Of a DNA stretch of 64,000 nt, positions 52,248 to 61,211 are shown in pieces. The stretch covers positions 1 to 64,000 of the forward strand of contig NZ_BAYD01000019.1 of NCBI RefSeq assembly GCF_000685075.1, in the 5' to 3' direction. Position 1 is the first letter of the stretch. Each line of letters begins with the position of its first letter. Under the pieces are notes generated by a model, which saw nothing but the letters and a program-made list of their open reading frames with translations, made no database searches and was not told the origin of the DNA. The position numbers were made by a program, and so were the translations under genes. The stretch is from Paraburkholderia oxyphila NBRC 105797 (GTDB lineage Bacteria > Pseudomonadota > Gammaproteobacteria > Burkholderiales > Burkholderiaceae).

Positions 52248-54641
52248 ATGAATCCCGACCGGCCCGCAGGGCCCGACGATCGCTCGCTGCCGCCGCCGCG
52301 CGCCGACGAAGTGCCGTTTCCGGCGGCGCCCAGCCACGATTTCACGGTACGCCGCCGCACGCTGATCGCGCTGCTGCTGGCCGCGATCGTGCTGCCCTGC
52401 ATCTATGTCGCCACGATGGCGTGGAACGACTTGCGCACGCGCGAGGCCGACGCCACCGACGCCACGCTGCGCACCGTGCGCGTGGCGGAAGAGCATGCGC
52501 TCAAGGTGTTCGACATGAACGATGCGCTCGATGCTCGCATCGTCGATGGCGTGGAAGATCTCGACGACGACGGCATCCGCGCGAACGAGGCGCAGATCCA
52601 CGAGAAACTCGACGCGATCGGCGGCGGCTATCCGCAGGTGGCGGCCGTCTCGATCTTCGGCCGCGACGGCGAGCTGCTCGCGAGCAGCCGCTATTCGCCG
52701 CCGCCGCGCGTGTCGATCGCCACGCGCGACGACTTCGTGGGCATCCGCGATGGCCGCATGCTCGACCACGTCTCGCGCGTCATGCAAGGGCAGGTGAGCG
52801 GCGAAACCGTCTTCAACACCGGCATCGCGCGCCACGACGCCGTGGGCCAGTTCGCCGGGCTGGTCTCGGTCGCGCTGCGGCCCAGCTACTTCGACAAGTT
52901 CTACAGCGAGCTGCTGGGCGACGACTCGCCGATGGCGCTCGGCCTCGTGCGCAGCGACGGTGCGATCCTCGCATTCGAGCCGCCGCCGGGTGCACGCGCG
53001 CCTCGCGCGACGCTTGCGCAGGCCTCGGCGAGCGCCGCATCCTCTAATAGCGCCAGATCTGCGACCGGGGCGAGCACGGCGCCGTCGAGCAGCACCGGCG
53101 TATCTGGCGCCGCCACGCCGGCCGCCATCACGGCCGACTCGCCGCTCGCAGCCGCGCTCGCGCTCGACAAGGAAGCGGGCGTCGTGCGCATGCATTCACG
53201 GCTGCTCGGCGACAACGCGATCGTCGCCTTCCGGCGCGTGGGCGCGTATCCGGTCTATGTCGCCTGCCTCTACCGCACCTCGGCGGTCTGGTCCGCGTGG
53301 TACCGGCACCTGAGCGTGCTGATCATCTCGATGTTCACGCCGTCGATCGCGCTGTGGTGCGTGATCTGGCTTTCGCTGCGCCGCCTCGCCGCCGAGGAGG
53401 AAGCCTGGGAACGCTGGCAGGCCGAAGCCGCGATGCGCCGCTCGATCGAATCGGCCTACCGGCAGTCGCGCAAGATGGAGGCGCTCGGCAATCTCGTCGG
53501 CAGCGTCGCGCACGACTTCAACAATCTGCTGATGATCGTCTCGGCCAATGTGCAGATCGCGCGACGGCGCGGCGTGACGGGCTTCGAGCGTGAAATCTCC
53601 GCCGTCGAGCGCGCGCTGAAGAGCGGACAGTCGCTCACGCGCCAGTTGCTCGGCGTCGCGCGCAAGCAGCCGCTGCGCAACGAGACGATTCCCGTGGGCC
53701 GCTGGCTGCCCGCGTCGCGCGAGCTGCTGCGCGCCTCGCTCGGCGCGAAGGTCGCGCTCGTCATGGACGTCGACGAAGCCGTGTGGCCCGTGCGGGTGGA
53801 CGTCGCCGAGTTCGAGCTCGCGCTCATCAATCTCGCCGTCAATGCGCGCGACGCCATGCCCAATGGCGGACGCTTCACGGTGCGGGCGCGCAATATCTCG
53901 TTCCGGCCGGGCGAAGGCTTCCCGCTCGACGGCGAGTTCGTGCACGTCGCGCTGGAGGACACGGGCGTCGGCATGCCGCCCGATGTGCTCGCGCGCGCCT
54001 TCGAGCCGCTCTATACGACCAAGCCGAAGGGCATGGGCACGGGGCTCGGGCTGCCGCAGGTCTTCGCGTTCTGCGAGCGCTCGGGCGGGCTGGCCGCGAT
54101 CGACAGCGCGATTGGCGCCGGCACCTCGGTGCATCTCTATCTGCCGCGCGCGAGCGCCGCGCCGGCCGCGCAACGCGAAGCCGAGCCGCGCGAGCACAGC
54201 ACGAATCCGCCGCAAGGGCTGAGCGTGCTGCTCGTCGAGGACAACGACGAAGTCGCGGCGGGCACCGAGGCGCTGCTGCAGATGATGGGCCATCACGTCA
54301 CCTGCGCGAACGACGCGGCGAGTGCGCTGGCGTTCGTGGATGCGGCCCGCGCCGCGCGCGCTAGCGACGACGATGCGCCGCACTTCGACCTCGTGCTCTC
54401 GGACATCCACATGCCGGGCACGATGAACGGCATCGATCTCGCGGAAGCGCTGCAGACGCGCGAGCCCGGCTTGCCGGTGATCCTCGTCACGGGCTACGCG
54501 GAAGAGCTGGAGCGCACGCGCGGCGTGGATGTGCGCGTGCTCTCGAAGCCGTTCGACATCGCCCTGCTGGAGAAAATGCTGGAGGCGATCCAGCACGATC
54601 GCCAGGGGCGCGCGCGGCGGGAACGGGACGCGACACTGTAG
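52248..54641 (+). CDS. Hybrid sensor histidine kinase / response regulator
   Basis: A 797-residue membrane kinase. Helix 1 is near residues 38-58 (TLIALLLAAIVLPCIYV), helix 2 near 354-376 (LSVLIISMFTPSIALWCVIW), with a periplasmic PDC-type sensor between them that holds a Ser/Ala/Thr-rich insert near residues 245-300. The phosphoacceptor is GSVAHDFNNLLM (His near residue 420), then HATPase (NLAVNARDAM, GTGLGLPQV). Residues about 657-790 form a receiver (VLLVEDNDEV, LVLSDIHMPG, LSKPFD). ATG 52248 gives a sensible cytosolic start. No partner regulator lies next to it. Confidence 0.92.
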   Translation: MNPDRPAGPDDRSLPPPRADEVPFPAAPSHDFTVRRRTLIALLLAAIVLPCIYVATMAWNDLRTREADATDATLRTVRVAEEHALKVFDMNDALDARIVDGVEDLDDDGIRANEAQIHEKLDAIGGGYPQVAAVSIFGRDGELLASSRYSPPPRVSIATRDDFVGIRDGRMLDHVSRVMQGQVSGETVFNTGIARHDAVGQFAGLVSVALRPSYFDKFYSELLGDDSPMALGLVRSDGAILAFEPPPGARAPRATLAQASASAASSNSARSATGASTAPSSSTGVSGAATPAAITADSPLAAALALDKEAGVVRMHSRLLGDNAIVAFRRVGAYPVYVACLYRTSAVWSAWYRHLSVLIISMFTPSIALWCVIWLSLRRLAAEEEAWERWQAEAAMRRSIESAYRQSRKMEALGNLVGSVAHDFNNLLMIVSANVQIARRRGVTGFEREISAVERALKSGQSLTRQLLGVARKQPLRNETIPVGRWLPASRELLRASLGAKVALVMDVDEAVWPVRVDVAEFELALINLAVNARDAMPNGGRFTVRARNISFRPGEGFPLDGEFVHVALEDTGVGMPPDVLARAFEPLYTTKPKGMGTGLGLPQVFAFCERSGGLAAIDSAIGAGTSVHLYLPRASAAPAAQREAEPREHSTNPPQGLSVLLVEDNDEVAAGTEALLQMMGHHVTCANDAASALAFVDAARAARASDDDAPHFDLVLSDIHMPGTMNGIDLAEALQTREPGLPVILVTGYAEELERTRGVDVRVLSKPFDIALLEKMLEAIQHDRQGRARRERDATL

Positions 54642-54784
54642 GTCGAAATGGCACGCGGGGCACCTTGGGCACGCGGCCGGTGTGCGCCGTGCGCACGGCG
54701 GGCTACGCATGAGCGAGCTTCGTGGCACGCGGATTGCGGTATCCGTCTGCGGCACGTGGAAACGGCTATGAGGAGGAACGAGCC

Positions 54785-55558
54785 ATGAAACAGACCGTGA
54801 CCGGTCTCTTCGAGACCTACGACAAGGCGCGGCATGCGCAGGAAGCGCTGCTGCAATGCGGCTTCCCTGCCAGCGACATCGAATTGCCGGTACACGAGTC
54901 AGGTGTGCTGGCCGGCATCGAGCGGATCGTCGCGAGCTTCTTCTCCACGACGGGCGACGTGCGCGCGAATACGGGCGCGCCGCCCGAACCCGAAGCACCG
55001 GCGGGCAATGTGCTGATCGGCGTGCGCGTCGCCGACGAAGCGCGCGTGGACCTCGCGTGCAATACGCTGCGCGGCGAGCACGCACTCGAAGTCGCCGTGC
55101 GCGGCGGCAACTGGACATGGGCCGCGACGGACGCTGCCGATCCCGTTGCACGCGAGCATTCGGCACTCGACGAGCTTGGCCTCGCCAATCTGGCTGAAGC
55201 CATGCGTCGGCGCGTAGCACAGTCGGCGCAGGACGAAGCGAACGAGGTTCGGCCTGGCGCCGCCGGTGAATCTGCGCGCTCGTCAACCGAGGCCACGGCA
55301 CAACCGTCACGGCCGGTGAACGAGGCCGAGGCCACCGTGCTCGCATCGGCCAGTGCGCCGGGCGCGGGCGCCGTGATGGGGAGGACAGTCGGGGCGCGCG
55401 TCGACGTACCTGCGGCGCCGCAGGCGACGCAACCCGCAGGTGCTGCCGCGCCGCGCATCCCCGACGAATTCATCGAATACGAAGAAGACTCGCACGACCA
55501 CCGTGCATCGGACGCGCCGGATCGGCCCGTGACCGGGCAGCGTCCGACGCTGCATTAA
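54785..55558 (+). CDS. Hypothetical protein with general-stress (YflT-like) N-terminus
   Basis: A 257-residue protein. Residues 1-110 (TVTGLFETYDKARHAQEALLQCGF, in parts; ...DIELP, GVRVADEARVDLACNTLR) resemble heat/general stress domains that contain an alpha-beta fold. Residues about 110-257 are low-complexity Ala/Pro/Glu with a terminal EDSHDH stretch. Strong GAGGAGG before the ATG. The role is unknown; it may be a stress-response protein. Confidence 0.7.
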   Translation: MKQTVTGLFETYDKARHAQEALLQCGFPASDIELPVHESGVLAGIERIVASFFSTTGDVRANTGAPPEPEAPAGNVLIGVRVADEARVDLACNTLRGEHALEVAVRGGNWTWAATDAADPVAREHSALDELGLANLAEAMRRRVAQSAQDEANEVRPGAAGESARSSTEATAQPSRPVNEAEATVLASASAPGAGAVMGRTVGARVDVPAAPQATQPAGAAAPRIPDEFIEYEEDSHDHRASDAPDRPVTGQRPTLH

Positions 55559-55705
55559 AGAAGCTGCCGCCTGCGCGCGCCACACTGCGTGCGCAGCGCT
55601 TGCCGCGGCGCATGTAGTGTGAGCGCCGCGGCACGACCCGCTACCTGCCGCTACCGGCCACTCTCTGCCGCGGCCCCACCGGCTCGGCCGCGCCGCGGCC
55701 GTTGC

Positions 55706-56260
55706 CTAGCGGCCCAACTGACGCTTGATCCATTCGGCATAACGATCGACGAACGCCTGCAGGAACTTGCGCGTATCGTCGTTCACAATCTCGCCTTTTT
55801 CGTTGATCCGCGTGGCATCGTGCTTGATGAACATCTCGGGCTGGCCGAGCGTCGGCACGTCGAGATAGGCGAGCACGTTGCGCAGGTGCGACTGTGCAAG
55901 CGCCGTGCCGATGGCCCCCGGCGACGTGCCCAGTACGGCACCTGGCTTACCGCTCCACGAGTTCTTGCCCCACGGGCGCGAGCCCCAGTCGATCGCATTC
56001 TTCAGCACGCCGGGGATCGAGCGGTTGTACTCGGGCGTCACGAAGAGCAGCGCATCGGCGGCCTCGATCTTCTGCTTGAATTGACGCGCGACCTCGGGAT
56101 AGTCGGCGTCGTAGTCCTGGCTGTAAAGCGGCAACACGCCGATGTCGAGAAACTCGAACGAAAAATCGGCCGGTGCCAGCGACGTCACAGCATGCGCGAG
56201 CTGGCGGTTGAATGAAGCCTTGCGCAGACTGCCGACCACGACCGCAACTTGATAGGCCAT
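55706..56260 (-). CDS. NAD(P)H-dependent FMN reductase (chromate/quinone reductase type)
   Basis: A 184-residue flavodoxin-like protein: VAVVVGSLRKASFNRQLA binds the FMN phosphate, and LFVTPEYNRSIPGVLKNAIDWGSR is the family signature (quoted in parts). It resembles ChrR/YieF, which reduce quinones, chromate and similar compounds. It should be cytosolic. A DnaA-box cluster lies 130 bases upstream of its start. Confidence 0.92.
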   Translation of the reverse strand: MAYQVAVVVGSLRKASFNRQLAHAVTSLAPADFSFEFLDIGVLPLYSQDYDADYPEVARQFKQKIEAADALLFVTPEYNRSIPGVLKNAIDWGSRPWGKNSWSGKPGAVLGTSPGAIGTALAQSHLRNVLAYLDVPTLGQPEMFIKHDATRINEKGEIVNDDTRKFLQAFVDRYAEWIKRQLGR

Positions 56261-56731
56261 CTCAGTGTCCTCCCCGGTTTGCCCCGGTAGCGCGCACGAA
56301 GCGCAGTGGAAAGAAACCCCATCATAGGCGTGGGAGAAAATGGCGGTATGTCAGATGGTCGGAAGGGCCGCGCGCGCGATGCGCATGGCAACTGTGGATA
56401 AGCGAGGCTGGCGGGAGATTTATCCACAGATTTTGTTCACAACCTTGTGGACAAATTGGCGCGAAGCCCGATGGCACCGGGCGATTCTCGGGATCGCGAC
56501 AGGCGTCGACGCGCAGCGCGGTGTGCCGCCCTGCGGTGAAACTCGCGTGACGACACGCGCCGCGCGACTGTGCGGCTGGATATTGCGCGGAGATTCACCG
56601 TTTCGCGAGCGGCCAACCCGGCAGGGCAGGTTGTAGAGAACGACCGCGAGTGCGAGACCTGCGCACGAAACGACCGCCCGGCAGGATCTGCCCGAAGAAG
56701 ACGAAACGCAGATCGGGCGAACCGGCTCAAA
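56261..56731. other. Intergenic region carrying a DnaA-box cluster
   Basis: About 470 bases with no coding sequence. It contains the DnaA boxes described separately and is otherwise GC-rich. It lies between the FMN reductase gene and the ArsC gene. Confidence 0.55.
56393..56454. promoter_or_regulatory. Cluster of DnaA boxes
   Basis: Within 62 bases: tgtggataa (56393-56401, exact box on the minus strand), ttatccaca (56420-56428, exact), ttgttcaca (56433-56441, near-consensus) and tgtggacaa (56446-56454, one mismatch, minus strand). Four boxes this close are typical of an origin or a DnaA-binding control site. It lies about 5.6 kb from the DnaA box in the iteron field and 1 kb from the parS cluster. 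Confidence 0.8.
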
Positions 56732-57091
56732 TCAGTCGAATAGCGCGGCGACGTTTTCCGGCGGACGGCCGATCACGGCACGTCCGTTACGCACGACGAT
56801 CGGACGCTGCAGCAGAATCGGATGGCGCGCAATTGCTTCGTAGAGCTGATCATCAGTCACGCCATCGGCATCGAGTGCGAGCTCCGCGTACTCAGTTTCG
56901 TTGGTGCGCATCATGTCGCGCAGCGGACCACCCAATTGGGCGTGCAGAGCCTTCAACTGGTCGACCGTGAGCGGAGTCTTCAGGTACTCGACGACCTCGA
57001 CCGATTCATTGGCCGTGTTGTATGTGGTCGAGACCAACTCGCAAGTGGCGCGGGACTTCGAGCAGCGGGCGTTGTGATAGATCGTAATCAT
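56732..57091 (-). CDS. arsC: ArsC-family glutaredoxin-dependent reductase
   Basis: A 119-residue thioredoxin-fold protein. The active-site loop is NARCSKSRATCEL with the nucleophilic Cys, and LLQRPIVVRNGRAVIGRPPE carries the arginines used by ArsC. It matches arsenate reductase / YfgD proteins. No arsenic resistance genes lie beside it, so it may be a housekeeping family member. ATG 57091 is the family start; a longer frame upstream is not supported. Confidence 0.88.
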   Translation of the reverse strand: MITIYHNARCSKSRATCELVSTTYNTANESVEVVEYLKTPLTVDQLKALHAQLGGPLRDMMRTNETEYAELALDADGVTDDQLYEAIARHPILLQRPIVVRNGRAVIGRPPENVAALFD

Positions 57092-57444
57092 GGGTTCAAG
57101 GCGAGATTGGTCGGGGAAGATGGATTGCATTGGGAACAGCGGTGCCCGTCTGGTCACTCGGACGGACATCGGTGCAGTGAACTCAACGGCACCCAAAGCC
57201 TGTCGTAAACGCGATCGGTCGAACAGGTTTCGTGGGGGACCGTTCACAGGGACGAATTTTACCGGCCAGGCCGGAGAGGGCAGAAGTGGCTCGTGAATCT
57301 ACCCTCGGGCTGGTTGTAATGAATGATGAAAGCAGCTGGGACTTGGAGGCACTGAGGCAGACAGCCCATAAGGATGCAATGGCCTGAGCCGATCGATGGA
57401 TCACTGAGGTATCGCGTAGCCGCTGACCGGCACTTGCCGGCAGA

Positions 57445-57458
57445 TTTATGCGCATAAA
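57445..57458. promoter_or_regulatory. parS site 1
   Basis: Palindrome tttatgcgcataaa. It matches the parS core described for chromosome 2 of Burkholderia. Target of ParB. Confidence 0.9.
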
Positions 57459-57564
57459 GTTGGGGACGTTATGTCGCGTGGGCTCGACTTCGGATGCCTG
57501 CTGAAGCGCGGTGGCCAGGTGCTGTTCTTCCGGATCGACGCGGCATCACCTCGCCCCCTCGGGC

Positions 57565-57578
57565 TTTATGCGCATAAA
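57565..57578. promoter_or_regulatory. parS site 2
   Basis: Same 14-base palindrome, 120 bases after site 1; here the palindrome extends one more base on each side (c...g). Confidence 0.9.
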
Positions 57579-57670
57579 GCAGCACTCGCAGAAGAGGGCA
57601 CTTGGCGCCCGATGTGCCTAATGAATGTCGAGAGTAATTTCAGATCCAGCCAGTCATCCGTCGCCACAAC

Positions 57671-57684
57671 CTTTATGCGCATAA
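57671..57684. promoter_or_regulatory. parS site 3
   Basis: Same 14-base palindrome, 106 bases after site 2. Confidence 0.9.
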
Positions 57685-57791
57685 ATCTGTCGGCCGGTCC
57701 TGCTCTACGCGGCCAACCATACGATTTCCATGCGTTCGTCAAGTACGCCCTCCGTAACCAGAACCGTCCAGATGCCTCGCATTCGCCGACC

Positions 57792-57805
57792 TTTATGCGC
57801 ATAAA
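57792..57805. promoter_or_regulatory. parS site 4
   Basis: Same 14-base palindrome, 121 bases after site 3 and 114 bases before the parA start. Confidence 0.9.
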
Positions 57806-57918
57806 CCTTGGCCGAATGGCCAATCCTTCATGCTGTGCGATGAAAATCATACAACTGCCGTTGAATCGCAACTTAATCCAGGTAAAATCCAAAACAATTA
57901 GCAAAAGGAGAAAACCAA

Positions 57919-58581
57919 TTGGCAGCAGAGATAATCGCAGTCACGCAGCAAAAGGGCGGGGTCGGCAAGAGCACGATCGCGATGCATCTCGGCGCGGCAT
58001 TCCACGAAAGGGGAAAGCGTGTACTCGTGGTCGATGCCGACGGCCAGAACACGCTGGTCCACTGGGCAAGCGCATCCACAGACGGGGAAACTGGGATTCC
58101 GTTCCCGGTGGTGAATCTTTCTGAGGCGGGTGGCCAGATCCACCGCGAGATCAAGAAGTTCATCGGCGACTACGACATCATCATCGTCGACTGCCCACCG
58201 TCGATTACCGAGAAGGTCTCTGGCGTGGTCCTGCTGGCCGCTACGGTCGCCGTCATCCCCACCTCGTCTTCACCGGCCGACTACTGGTCGAGCGTTGGAC
58301 TCGTCAAGCTGATTCAGCAGGCGCAGGTCATGAACGAAGACCTGAAAGCCGTCTTCCTGCTGAACAAGACCGAAGAGAAGCGCATGCTCACCCGCGAGTT
58401 GAAGCGCGCGCTGGAGGAACTCGGTTTCCCGTTGCTCAGAACACAAATACCCACTCGCGAAGCGTACAAGCAGGCCATGGCTCTCGGTCAAACGGTCCTG
58501 CAGATGAGCGATCGTGGTGCGCGGCTCGCCGCAGTCGAAGTGCGCGCTTGCGCCGACGAAATAGCGGAGATGCTCCCCTGA
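57919..58581 (+). CDS. parA: ParA partition ATPase
   Basis: A 220-residue deviant Walker ATPase: KGGVGKST at residues 12-19 with the signature Lys12, Walker A' VVDADGQN and Walker B IIIVDCPPS. It has no N-terminal HTH, so it is the short, type Ib-like form; regulation of its operon must come from another factor. It moves replicon copies with ParB. The start is TTG 57919, fixed by AAAGGAG at 57904-57910. It is followed after 24 bases, containing a parS, by parB. Confidence 0.95.
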   Translation: MAAEIIAVTQQKGGVGKSTIAMHLGAAFHERGKRVLVVDADGQNTLVHWASASTDGETGIPFPVVNLSEAGGQIHREIKKFIGDYDIIIVDCPPSITEKVSGVVLLAATVAVIPTSSSPADYWSSVGLVKLIQQAQVMNEDLKAVFLLNKTEEKRMLTRELKRALEELGFPLLRTQIPTREAYKQAMALGQTVLQMSDRGARLAAVEVRACADEIAEMLP

Positions 58582-58582
58582 C

Positions 58583-58596
58583 TTTATGCGCATAAA
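58583..58596. promoter_or_regulatory. parS site 5, in the parA-parB gap
   Basis: The same 14-base palindrome placed between the parA stop (58581) and the parB start (58606). The end of the palindrome overlaps the aaagga that serves as parB ribosome-binding site. Confidence 0.9.
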
Positions 58597-58605
58597 GGAC
58601 GCTGA

Positions 58606-59667
58606 ATGAAGCCCTCACAATTTGCCAAAGGTTTTCAGGCACGGCCTGACACGACGAGCAGCGAAAAACGCACGGCCCTCGACCGACTCAATGCCATCGA
58701 CGGCATCGTCCAGGACAAACCGAAATCACGTGAATCGGTCGGTCGCGCAAGTCAGCCAGAGCCGGTCGAGAGCACGGAGGATGCCGCTCTTGCTTCGACG
58801 GAGCACGAGTCTGCGGAATATCGCGCGTGGCGCATCGAGCAGGGTTATCGTCCCGGCCAGATCATCGAGCTGCCGCTGAAGGCGATCAAAGCCAGCCCGT
58901 TTAATCCGCGTCATTTCTATCTGAAGACTTCGATTGCCGAGCTCGCAGTCAATCTCGCGAAGCAGGGGCAGCAGCAGGCCATCCACGTGATTCCCGATTA
59001 CGCGGCGCCGGGCAGCTATTACGTCAGCGACGGCGGGCGGCGTGTGCGCGCCCTCAAGGAAGCCAACAAGGAGGTCGTCAAGGCAATCGTCGTCGATCTG
59101 CCCATCGGCCTCGCGAGCTACAAGCTCGGCTACGATCTCAACGTCCAGCGCGACTCGCAGACGGTCTTCGACAACGCCATAGTCTGGAAGCGCTTTATCG
59201 ACGAAAAGCATTTCCAGAGCCAGCGCGAGCTCGCCGATCATCTTGGCCTCGATGAATCGACCGTGGCTGTGGCGCTCTCCATTGCCAAGCTGCCCGAATT
59301 GGTCATGCACGAAATGGTCGCGCGCCCCGATCGCTTCGGCTCGAATATGGCCTATCAGGTTGGCCGCTATCATGGTGCGCGCGGCACCGACGCCACGCTG
59401 CGCTTGATCAACCGGATCGTTGCCGACGACCTCAGCACGCGCCAGGTCGCGGACATCGTGAAAGGCCGGGCAACGCCCCAGGAAAGCCCCAAACCTGCAG
59501 GCCGGCAGCGTTACGCCCAGCGCCTGGAAATCAAGCTCGACGGCGTAGCCGTGGGCGACCTGAAGTCGTACGGCGAGGACCGGCTCGAACTGCGTTTGAA
59601 GGGTCTCACGAAGGATCGGCGCGACGCCCTGCTTCACCAGATCGAAGAAATGCTGAAGCTGAAGTAA
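58606..59667 (+). CDS. parB: ParB centromere-binding protein
   Basis: A 353-residue ParB. The N-terminal CTP-binding/ParB domain shows ELPLKAIKASPFNPR, VNLAKQGQQQAIHV and the GGRRVRALKEAN box. The helix-turn-helix is QRELADHLGLDESTVAVALSIAKLPE (in parts). The C-terminal dimer domain follows. It should bind the five parS sites. Transcribed with parA; a bidirectional terminator lies just after it. Confidence 0.95.
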   Translation: MKPSQFAKGFQARPDTTSSEKRTALDRLNAIDGIVQDKPKSRESVGRASQPEPVESTEDAALASTEHESAEYRAWRIEQGYRPGQIIELPLKAIKASPFNPRHFYLKTSIAELAVNLAKQGQQQAIHVIPDYAAPGSYYVSDGGRRVRALKEANKEVVKAIVVDLPIGLASYKLGYDLNVQRDSQTVFDNAIVWKRFIDEKHFQSQRELADHLGLDESTVAVALSIAKLPELVMHEMVARPDRFGSNMAYQVGRYHGARGTDATLRLINRIVADDLSTRQVADIVKGRATPQESPKPAGRQRYAQRLEIKLDGVAVGDLKSYGEDRLELRLKGLTKDRRDALLHQIEEMLKLK

Positions 59668-59682
59668 TCGCGGCAAGCAAAT

Positions 59683-59721
59683 AAAAAAGGTCTTCACGCC
59701 TCATGCGTGAAGACCTTTTTT
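59683..59721. terminator. Bidirectional terminator between parB and rep
   Basis: A 17-base stem aaaaaaggtcttcacgc / gcgtgaagacctttttt with a five-base loop. It serves both convergent genes. Confidence 0.92.
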
Positions 59722-59809
59722 ATTGGAATTTCACTGGAAACCCGCTGCGAATCAGACGAAACCCTGCATTGCCCTGTCCACTGGCCGGCAGAAGCGGCAG
59801 CGCCGGAGC

Positions 59810-61183
59810 TCAGGCCGCGCGCGACTGGCTCAGCGTAAAGGCGAGCAGATCGCCGTCGGTAGGTTCGCCCCACGTCTTGCGTGCGAGCCAATCGAAGAAC
59901 GCCGTATCGGCCAGTTTCGAGTCGAGGCCGCGGCGGCGCCAGTCATCGCGCAGATGTGACCCAAGCCCCGGCAACTCATCGTTCTCGAACGACGTGCGTG
60001 CAATCTCGCGCTCCAGCTCGCCCTGCTCGTCATAGAGCGCACGCGCCTCCTTGCGCCGGTAGGCCGCGTATTCGTCCATCAGGCGGGCCTTCGGATCGTC
60101 CGCCGCCGCGCTCCCGGCCACCGCGCTCCCTGCCACCGCGCGTGCCGTGGCAGGTGTGCCTGCCCCTCCATCCTCCACCGGTGGCGCGTAACCCTTCTTC
60201 AAGGCATCCTTGAATAGCGCTGCGGCGCTGCGCACGGGTGGCAAGCTCGTGCTGCGCATACGCTGCTCGGTCAACTGAAGCGCCGCGCGGATACGGTTCT
60301 CCTCGCTGTCGGCATAAAGCGACTGGGCTTCCTTCAGCGGAATGCCGATCTTGACCATGCGGTCGACGAGCGTGCTGTCGAAGACGTTCGGGTGCTCGTC
60401 GAGCGCGAGCATGGGCTGCTTGCGCTCCGTCACGCGAAACTGGATTTCCGCAACCCGCCGGCCTTCGCGATGCTCGATCAGCTCGACAAAGATGTTCGTG
60501 ACGGCGTTGACTTCCGCAATGGCCGGCCGCAGGTAATCGCGCTTGAAATACTTGTACTCGCGCTTGGCTTCGTCGCCGGCCTCGGTGTCGGGCGTGCCCG
60601 ACAGGATCGGCCGCCACCACTCCCACGTCTCGCGCATCGTCAGATGGCTCGGATTGGTGAGATAGCGCACGCAGATTTCGTAAAGCGCGAGACCGGCGCT
60701 GCTGCGCAACTGGCTCTGGAATTGCAGGCTCAACCGGGCATACTGGACCGGATCCAGCAGCTTCTTCTTGATCTTGGGTGCGAACGAGAATTCCACCCAG
60801 ACGCGGCGAGTGGTCGGGTCTTCGAGAATTTCTGCGTCGGCGATCAATGTGGAGATGCCCCACTTGCGCCCCGGCTTCTGGCTCGAGGTGCCCTGGCTCC
60901 ATTCGACCTGCACCGACACCATGCGCCGCAGATGCTCCTTGACGAGCGCCGTGTCGTTCGAATCGAACGCCGAGTTCGCGACGATGTCGGACAGGAGCGC
61001 ACGGTAGGTATCGCCAGACTCATCCGCCTGCTGCGCGACGGCGAGCAGGACGTTGAAGAGCTTGCGGGTCAGCAGGGTGATCTTGCCGCTCTTCGGCTGA
61101 ATCGCGATCGCCTCGACGGCCTTGCGCAATTCGGCCGAGCTCGGGCTCACCACATCGGTTTTTTTCACGCGCTTCGTGGCCAT
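59810..61183 (-). CDS. rep: Replication initiator of the secondary chromosome (Rep_3 superfamily)
   Basis: A 457-residue initiator. Residues about 25-250 contain the two winged-helix domains of Rep_3 proteins (ITLLTRKLFNVLLAVAQ, LSLQFQSQLRSSAGLALYEICVRYL in parts, then LRPAIAEVNAVTNIFVEL). The last 200 residues are an extension with a low-complexity Ala/Gly/Ser patch (ATARAVAGSAVAGSAAAD) and an acidic C-terminus, as in Burkholderia chromosome 2 initiators. It is transcribed toward parB. The iteron field lies directly upstream, with an inverted iteron at its promoter. Confidence 0.93.
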   Translation of the reverse strand: MATKRVKKTDVVSPSSAELRKAVEAIAIQPKSGKITLLTRKLFNVLLAVAQQADESGDTYRALLSDIVANSAFDSNDTALVKEHLRRMVSVQVEWSQGTSSQKPGRKWGISTLIADAEILEDPTTRRVWVEFSFAPKIKKKLLDPVQYARLSLQFQSQLRSSAGLALYEICVRYLTNPSHLTMRETWEWWRPILSGTPDTEAGDEAKREYKYFKRDYLRPAIAEVNAVTNIFVELIEHREGRRVAEIQFRVTERKQPMLALDEHPNVFDSTLVDRMVKIGIPLKEAQSLYADSEENRIRAALQLTEQRMRSTSLPPVRSAAALFKDALKKGYAPPVEDGGAGTPATARAVAGSAVAGSAAADDPKARLMDEYAAYRRKEARALYDEQGELEREIARTSFENDELPGLGSHLRDDWRRRGLDSKLADTAFFDWLARKTWGEPTDGDLLAFTLSQSRAA

Positions 61184-61193
61184 GCGTCGGGTC

Positions 61194-61211
61194 GAGGTGA
61201 GATTTCGCGAA
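61194..61211. promoter_or_regulatory. Inverted iteron at the rep promoter
   Basis: aggtgagatttcgcgaaa, the reverse complement of an iteron-like tttcgcgaaatctcacct, lies 11 bases before the rep start. In Rep_3 plasmids inverted iteron halves at this place let the initiator repress its own gene. The upstream ggctcactctcacc near 61236 may be a further half-site. Confidence 0.6.

Larger units (their letters stand above)
57092..57918. other. Partition region upstream of parA
   Basis: About 830 bases between arsC and parA with no convincing gene. It holds four parS palindromes. An open frame runs through it into parA, but it lacks start signals and reads through the parS sites, so it was rejected as coding. 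Confidence 0.6.

Noticed and set aside
53196..55346. Minus-strand frame of about 716 codons
   Set aside because: It is antisense to the hybrid kinase and the stress-type gene; composition is Arg/Ala-rich and no domain is visible.
57471..57918. Open frame leading into parA
   Set aside because: It runs through parS palindromes, has no ribosome-binding site and shows no family sequence.
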